Shown here: positions 58,842 to 64,000 of the stretch, one piece after another
How the letters are laid out: each line of letters starts with the position of its first letter
Position numbering within the stretch: position 1 is the first letter of the stretch
Assembly: GCA_015655075.1 (NCBI GenBank)
Contig: JAATFT010000033.1
Coordinates: 1-64,000 of the forward strand
Length of the DNA stretch: 64,000 nt
Direction of reading: 5' to 3'
Source of the DNA: Clostridiales bacterium
GTDB lineage: Bacteria > Bacillota > Clostridia > Lachnospirales > Lachnospiraceae
Program-made: the position numbers and the translations under genes
Notes under the pieces: model-generated
Database searches by the model: none
What the model saw: only the letters and a program-made list of their open reading frames with translations
What the model was told of the DNA's origin: nothing

Positions 58842-60113
58842 ATGAAGATATTAATCGTTGGCAGCGGCGGCAGAGAACATGCCATTGCCCATAAAGTTTC
58901 ACAAAGCAAACTTGCGGATCAGTTATATTGTGCACCCGGAAATGCAGGAATAGAGGAATACGCCACTTGTGTGGATATCGGTGTCATGGATTTTGACGGA
59001 CTGGCTGCTTTTGCGGAAAGAGAGAAGATTGATTTAACTGTCATAGGCCCGGATGACCCCCTGGTGGCAGGGATTGCGGATGTATTTGAAGCCAAAAACC
59101 TGCGAATCTTCGGACCTGGAAAAAACGCCGCTATTATTGAGGGTTCTAAGGCATTTTCCAAGGAGCTTATGAAAAAATATAATATACCCACCGCGGCTTA
59201 TGAGATTTTTGATTCTCCCCAGGCCGCCTACGCCTATCTGGATATCTGTAAGTTTCCCGTTGTTTTAAAAGCCGACGGTTTGGCCCTTGGCAAGGGTGTT
59301 TTAATCTGCAACAGTTTAGAGGAAGCGAAAGCCGGTGTTAAGACGATTATGGTGGACAAGCAGTTTGGAGCTGCCGGCGACCGGCTGGTGGTGGAAGAAT
59401 TCATGACAGGAAGGGAAGTTTCCGTATTGGCTTTTTGTGACGGCACCAACATAATTCCCATGACGAGCGCCCAGGACCACAAACGTGCAAAAGACGGCGA
59501 TAAGGGGTTAAATACCGGAGGGATGGGTGCATTTTCACCGAGTCCTTTTTATACTCCCGAAGTGGATGCATTTTGTAAACGGTATATCTATCAGGCAACC
59601 ATGGAAGCCATGAAGGCGGAGGGAAGAGATTTTAAGGGCATTTTATTCTTTGGTTTAATGTTAACGCAGAACGGTACCAAAGTTTTGGAATACAATGCAA
59701 GATTTGGCGACCCGGAGGCTCAGGTAGTTCTTCCCCGCATGAAAAATGATATTGTTGAAGTATTTAATGCCTGCATTGACGGAAAGCTTGATCGTGTTAA
59801 GCTGGAATTTGAAGATAATGCCGCAGTTTGTGTCATTCTGGCTTCAGAAGGGTATCCTGTACATTATGAAAAGGGATTTTCGATAAAAGGTTTAGAAAGT
59901 TTTAAAGATAAAGACGGATTTTATGCCTTCCATGCCGGTACCCGGAAAACGGAAACGGGTATCGTAACCAACGGCGGGCGTGTCCTTGGAATAACCGCAA
60001 CCGGTAAGGATTTAAGGGAAGCCAGAAGAAATGCCTATATGGCGGCCGGTTGGGTTACCTTTGAAAATAAATATATGAGAAACGATATTGGTAAGGCGAT
60101 TGACGAAGCCTGA
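58842..60113 (+). CDS. purD: Phosphoribosylamine-glycine ligase
   Basis: MKILIVGSGGREHAIAHKV, FPVVLKADGLALGKGVLIC, NTGGMGAFSPSPFYT. Confidence 0.97.
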   Translation: MKILIVGSGGREHAIAHKVSQSKLADQLYCAPGNAGIEEYATCVDIGVMDFDGLAAFAEREKIDLTVIGPDDPLVAGIADVFEAKNLRIFGPGKNAAIIEGSKAFSKELMKKYNIPTAAYEIFDSPQAAYAYLDICKFPVVLKADGLALGKGVLICNSLEEAKAGVKTIMVDKQFGAAGDRLVVEEFMTGREVSVLAFCDGTNIIPMTSAQDHKRAKDGDKGLNTGGMGAFSPSPFYTPEVDAFCKRYIYQATMEAMKAEGRDFKGILFFGLMLTQNGTKVLEYNARFGDPEAQVVLPRMKNDIVEVFNACIDGKLDRVKLEFEDNAAVCVILASEGYPVHYEKGFSIKGLESFKDKDGFYAFHAGTRKTETGIVTNGGRVLGITATGKDLREARRNAYMAAGWVTFENKYMRNDIGKAIDEA

Positions 60114-60170
60114 TCCACTTTCTTTCTCCGCTTCTTTTACGGCGGGTATCCCGCCGTTTAAATTCTGACG

Positions 60171-60216
60171 GCAGCTGACTGTCCCGGCGGATAGGCCGGA
60201 CGCGGCTGCCGTTTTA
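60171..60216 (+). terminator. Stem-loop ACGGCAGC...GCTGCCGTTTT downstream of purD
   Basis: 8-bp arms followed by TTTT. Confidence 0.65.
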
Positions 60217-60370
60217 TCCCCTGCTTTCATGTCAATCGGCATGGCAGCTTCTTTTCTTGAAATAATTACATTATTTCCTAATTTCTTGATAATTTGACAT
60301 ATATTATGAAAAATGTCACAGAAATGCCATATGTAACCTGTAATATAATGAAAAAGTGTAAAGTAACGCG

Positions 60371-60506
60371 TGTACTGTATCATTGACATCTTGACAAACA
60401 ACTTGCCTTCCTTTCCATCTGCTGCGTTGTCGTCAATTATTCCTCTGCCTTGCAAGCTGAAGATGAATTCTTCGTTATTTGTCTAAGCATCAATGATACA
60501 GCATAC
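60371..60506. repeat. Large imperfect palindrome, possible MITE-like or decayed element
   Basis: CTGTATCATTGA...GACAAA at the left, TTTGTC...TCAATGATACAG at the right, about 136 bp overall. Confidence 0.65.
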
Positions 60507-60667
60507 GATTCAGCCGTTGTTACCTGCAGGCAATTTTCATAGTTTTACAGAATATGCGCAAAGTATTTTTCGGAATAATACGATATATGTTATAAAAGGT
60601 TAAATTTAATTTTCCGGGTATGCCAAACCGGCAGGGTTAACTTGAGAACCTCAGGAGGAAGCAGGAA

Positions 60668-62968
60668 ATGAAAAAAAGTACATTAGGCAAGTGGATTGTT
60701 ATAATACTAAGTCTGGTAATAATATACCCTCAGGGAATTGCATTAAAATCAACAGGGGCAATTGCCGCGACTTCCGGCACGGTCACGGCGGCAAGTTTGA
60801 ATGTGCGTTCAGGGCCGGGAACCAATTATGATAAAGTCCAGGTGAATGGAAGTAACGCCTATCTGAAAAAGGGTGATAAATTAACAATTATAGGTACAAA
60901 AAGCGGATGGTATAAAATATCCTTTACCTTTAGCGGGAAAAAATTACAGGGATATGTAATGGATGATTATGTTAAAATAACGGGCACCACATCGCCCACC
61001 GCCACAGCAAAATCCACGGCCACTCCCACTCCCACTCCTGCCGCTGCTGCTTCAACGGGAAAGGTGGTATCGGATTTTAAAATTGCAGGAAGCGTAACCG
61101 CCACCAACTTAAATGTGCGTCAGAAGCCGTCTACCACAAGTACGAAAATTGTCTCTATTCCTAAAAAACAAAAGGTGACCGTACTCAATGAAGTAATGTC
61201 CGGAACGAAAAAGTGGTATCGGATCACTACTAAAGTAAACAATAAATCAAAAACCGGTTATGTATTAAGCGACTATATTAAATTGACTCTTTCCTCCGGC
61301 ATTAAGGCTGCCGTCAACAGTAAGACCAAGGTCAAATTAAGAACCGGTGCCGGCGCCAGTTATAAATATCTTACCAATAAGAAAGGGAGTACCATATCTT
61401 TAAGTAATAAGAAAGCAGTGACAATAACGAAAGAGGTAACGGATTCCAAAGGCAAAAAGTGGTTTAAGGTATCCTTTACGGTAAGCAGTGTAAGCTACAG
61501 CGGATATATCTTAGCAAATCAGGTTTTAATAAAGTCCACGGCGGCGACGGCAACTCCCACTCCCACACCGACCGCAACGCCCAAACCCAGCGCAACGGTT
61601 AAGCCAACGGCAACGCCCACGCCGGCCGTAACAGCAACCCCGACGCCGACAGGCAGTGTAACTCCCACACCTACCTCGTCGGATGTACTTACCGATGAAG
61701 AATTTGAATCAAAGATGGACAGTGAAGGATTTCCTGAAAGTTATAAACCTTATTTAAGGGATATGCATCAGATACATCCAAGCTGGGTCTTTGAGGCATT
61801 TCAGACGGGGCTTGACTGGGATACGGCAATTCAAAAAGAGAGCGTACTGGGGGTCAACTTAATTTCTAATGGAAAAAGCGTGGAATGGAAATCCTTAGAG
61901 TCGGGGGCTTATAACTGGGCGACAGACAGCTTTATCCCCTTTGACGGGTCTACCTGGGTCACTTCTTCAAAGGCTGCACTGGAATATTACATGGACCCGA
62001 GAAATTTTTTGAGTGAGAAAGGAATTTTTCAATTTGAGCTCCTTACCTATAAAAGTGAATATCAGGACTTAACCGGAGTGGAAGGAATCCTTTATAACAC
62101 TCCCTTATATAACGCTTCTTATTCTTATGAGGATGATTCCGGGAAAACGGTGGAACATACCTATTCGGAAACCTTTATGAATGCGGCTGAATATTCCGGA
62201 GTCAGTCCGTACCATTTAGCCAGCAGGGTTAAACAGGAGGTGGTTACGGGAACGACCACTTTAAGTTCCAGTGTGTCGGGAGCCGTTTCCGGTCTGGAGG
62301 GATTATATAATTTCTATAATATCGGAGCATACAACAGCACCACTGCAGGAGGCGCCGTAGCCAACGGATTAAAATACGCCAAGAACGGTACCACAAACCA
62401 GACCTTAAACGCACTATACTTAATACCCTGGGACAATCCTTATGATTCCATTGTAGGCGGCGCTTACATAATCGGAAGTAATTATATTAAAAGAGGCCAG
62501 GATACCACATATCTGCAGAAATTCAATATGACACCGACTTCCACCTATTCCCACCAATATATGGCGAATATTGAAGCTCCCAATGCAGAATCCAAAAAAA
62601 CATTTGATGCATATAGTGTAATGGAAGATATTCCTATTGTATTCAGTATACCGGTATATGAAGATATGCCGGAAACAGCTTCACCCATACCGGAAACGGC
62701 ATATAATCCCAATAATTGGCTAAAAACTTTAAAAGTGGACGGTTACAGCTTAACTCCGACTTTTGACTTAAAAAAAGATCAGACTTATTCCGTAATAGTT
62801 GAATCGGATATCTCAGAAATTAATGTTACTGCAACTGCAGTCAGCAAAAAAGCCAGTATATCCGGTACCGGATGTATTTCCTTGGATGAAGGAAATAATG
62901 AAATTGTTATTAAAGTCACGGCAGAAAACGGTGATATAAGGGAATATCTGATTAATGTTGTGAGATAA
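60668..62968 (+). CDS. Secreted SH3-repeat protein with glucosaminidase-type domain and C-terminal cadherin-like beta-sandwich domain
   Basis: SH3 repeats ASLNVRSGPGTNYDKV, TNLNVRQKPSTTSTKI; TPTPTATPKP linker; VEGILYNTPLYNASYSY...SRVKQEV; LKVDGYSLTPTFDL...NGDIREYLINVVR. Confidence 0.88.
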   Translation: MKKSTLGKWIVIILSLVIIYPQGIALKSTGAIAATSGTVTAASLNVRSGPGTNYDKVQVNGSNAYLKKGDKLTIIGTKSGWYKISFTFSGKKLQGYVMDDYVKITGTTSPTATAKSTATPTPTPAAAASTGKVVSDFKIAGSVTATNLNVRQKPSTTSTKIVSIPKKQKVTVLNEVMSGTKKWYRITTKVNNKSKTGYVLSDYIKLTLSSGIKAAVNSKTKVKLRTGAGASYKYLTNKKGSTISLSNKKAVTITKEVTDSKGKKWFKVSFTVSSVSYSGYILANQVLIKSTAATATPTPTPTATPKPSATVKPTATPTPAVTATPTPTGSVTPTPTSSDVLTDEEFESKMDSEGFPESYKPYLRDMHQIHPSWVFEAFQTGLDWDTAIQKESVLGVNLISNGKSVEWKSLESGAYNWATDSFIPFDGSTWVTSSKAALEYYMDPRNFLSEKGIFQFELLTYKSEYQDLTGVEGILYNTPLYNASYSYEDDSGKTVEHTYSETFMNAAEYSGVSPYHLASRVKQEVVTGTTTLSSSVSGAVSGLEGLYNFYNIGAYNSTTAGGAVANGLKYAKNGTTNQTLNALYLIPWDNPYDSIVGGAYIIGSNYIKRGQDTTYLQKFNMTPTSTYSHQYMANIEAPNAESKKTFDAYSVMEDIPIVFSIPVYEDMPETASPIPETAYNPNNWLKTLKVDGYSLTPTFDLKKDQTYSVIVESDISEINVTATAVSKKASISGTGCISLDEGNNEIVIKVTAENGDIREYLINVVR

Positions 62969-63009
62969 AATACAGCGCGGTAGTCTGCAGCAGGATATTT
63001 GGACCTGTC

Positions 63010-63085
63010 CTAAACTTTGTTAAAAAGCACTTATGATTGAAAAAATTCATATAAGTGCATGAATCAGGGTTAGGACAGGTTCTTT
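63010..63085 (+). terminator. Nested stem-loop ACCTGTCCTAA...TTAGGACAGGT with inner GCACTTAT.../ATAAGTGC
   Basis: Nested perfect arms followed by TTCTTTTT. Confidence 0.75.
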
Positions 63086-63280
63086 TTATATGAAAATATT
63101 GAAAGAAAATATGGTATAATGAAAGCGTAGTGAGGAATTGATTCCGAAGGTCGCAACAAGATCATGAACATGTTTTTAGTTCATGATAGGTACACGTTTT
63201 ATGTTTATCATATAGAGAAAGGAAGCCACATACGGATTTTTCAAATTTATATGTTGTGGCAAATGTAAAGGGGGATACAA

Positions 63281-64000
63281 ATGAAGAATTATAAAAAAAA
63301 TTATAGAAAACAATTCCTTTATGTTTTATTATTAATATTGTTTTTATTGCCTCATTCCATATGTCAGGCCGCCAGTGCAAATTTAACTTTGGGGGCGGAC
63401 ACGGAATCGGCTGTGGTCGGCGATGATATTACAGTAAATCTTTCCATATCCTCGGATGCCATGCTGGGAGATTTTGAAGCATTTATAACATATAATGCAG
63501 ATATACTGGAATTTAAAAATGATGCTTCCTTTATTGCCGGCGGAGAGGGTTTATTAAAGCTGACCGATAAAAATACGGTAAATAAAGAAACTTCCAGAAA
63601 ATATATTATGAGATTTACGGCAAAAGCCATGGGCGTCAGTGAAATAGCCATAAAGGATAAAGCTGAAATATATGATCTGGAGTCGGGGCTTGCCATGTCG
63701 GTGTCCAGCAACCGGCTGGATATCCGTGTATCGGCAGCCAAAACGGCGTCGGATAATGCAAATCTAAAAAGTTTAAAATTAAGTCCAGGTATTTTATCAC
63801 CGGAATTTGATAAGGATATTACCGAATACACGGCTGATTTAAGCTATGAGGATGAAAAACTCATTCTAAGTGCGGTTCCGGAAGATGACAATGCAAAAGT
63901 AACCATTGAAGGTAATGAAAAGCTGATAGTAGGCAATAATAAAATTATGGTAAAAGTAAAGGCGGAATCCGGTGACACAAAGGTATACCGCATTACAGCA
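63281..64000 (+). CDS. Secreted cohesin-type domain protein with cadherin-like beta-sandwich domain, 3' truncated by window end
   Basis: MKNYKKNYRKQFLYVLLLILFLLPHSICQAASANLTLGADTESAVVGDDITVNLSISSDAMLGDFEAFITYNADILEF...; no stop before 64000. Confidence 0.75.
   Translation, partial: MKNYKKNYRKQFLYVLLLILFLLPHSICQAASANLTLGADTESAVVGDDITVNLSISSDAMLGDFEAFITYNADILEFKNDASFIAGGEGLLKLTDKNTVNKETSRKYIMRFTAKAMGVSEIAIKDKAEIYDLESGLAMSVSSNRLDIRVSAAKTASDNANLKSLKLSPGILSPEFDKDITEYTADLSYEDEKLILSAVPEDDNAKVTIEGNEKLIVGNNKIMVKVKAESGDTKVYRITA

Noticed and set aside
60012-60455. 147-aa minus-strand ORF across the purD 3' end and the 60371-60506 palindrome
   Set aside because: Antisense to purD, then crosses a terminator and palindrome; no protein family recognised.
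63120-63280. Riboswitch (e.g. c-di-GMP type) in the leader of the cohesin-like gene
   Set aside because: Some pairing potential but no match to aptamer consensus motifs that I could recognise.
1-64000. CRISPR array, rRNA or tRNA genes
   Set aside because: No regularly spaced identical repeats with unique spacers and no rRNA/tRNA signatures were found by eye; tRNAs were not excluded by a scanner.

Overview
64 kb chromosomal window that looks like a Clostridia/Lachnospiraceae-type Firmicute (low-GC, AGGAGG-type ribosome-binding sites, a pheST T-box, familiar housekeeping gene content). Housekeeping blocks: queA, aroA/tyrA/aroF, an EF-G-like GTPase, aroK/aroQ, T-box-pheS-pheT, purE-purM-purN-purD. 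Accessory or cell-surface blocks: GntR(YtrA)-ABC; FtsX-type ABC plus TetR; cysteine desulfurase plus a TtcA-like PP-loop protein; a sugar-type ABC cluster with a fused ATPase-permease plus a cyclase-family protein and an alcohol dehydrogenase; a Gld-type ABC/auxiliary operon; tandem Ig-like surface proteins; an SH3/glucosaminidase protein; and a cohesin-type protein that runs off the end. The most interesting signal lies between the genes: (i) a ~155-bp MITE-like element with co-varying terminal inverted repeats, present twice, one copy interrupting an oleate-hydratase remnant; (ii) a second, modular hairpin repeat family with three intergenic copies; (iii) a three-unit ~96-bp tandem hairpin array immediately upstream of purE; (iv) a probable structured RNA followed by a 48-aa ORF and a short holin-like toxin-type ORF; (v) a collapsed Tn916-family ICE remnant at the left edge, where internal deletion junctions can be read directly; and several other decayed gene fragments. 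All family calls come from motif recognition by eye; no database search was run.
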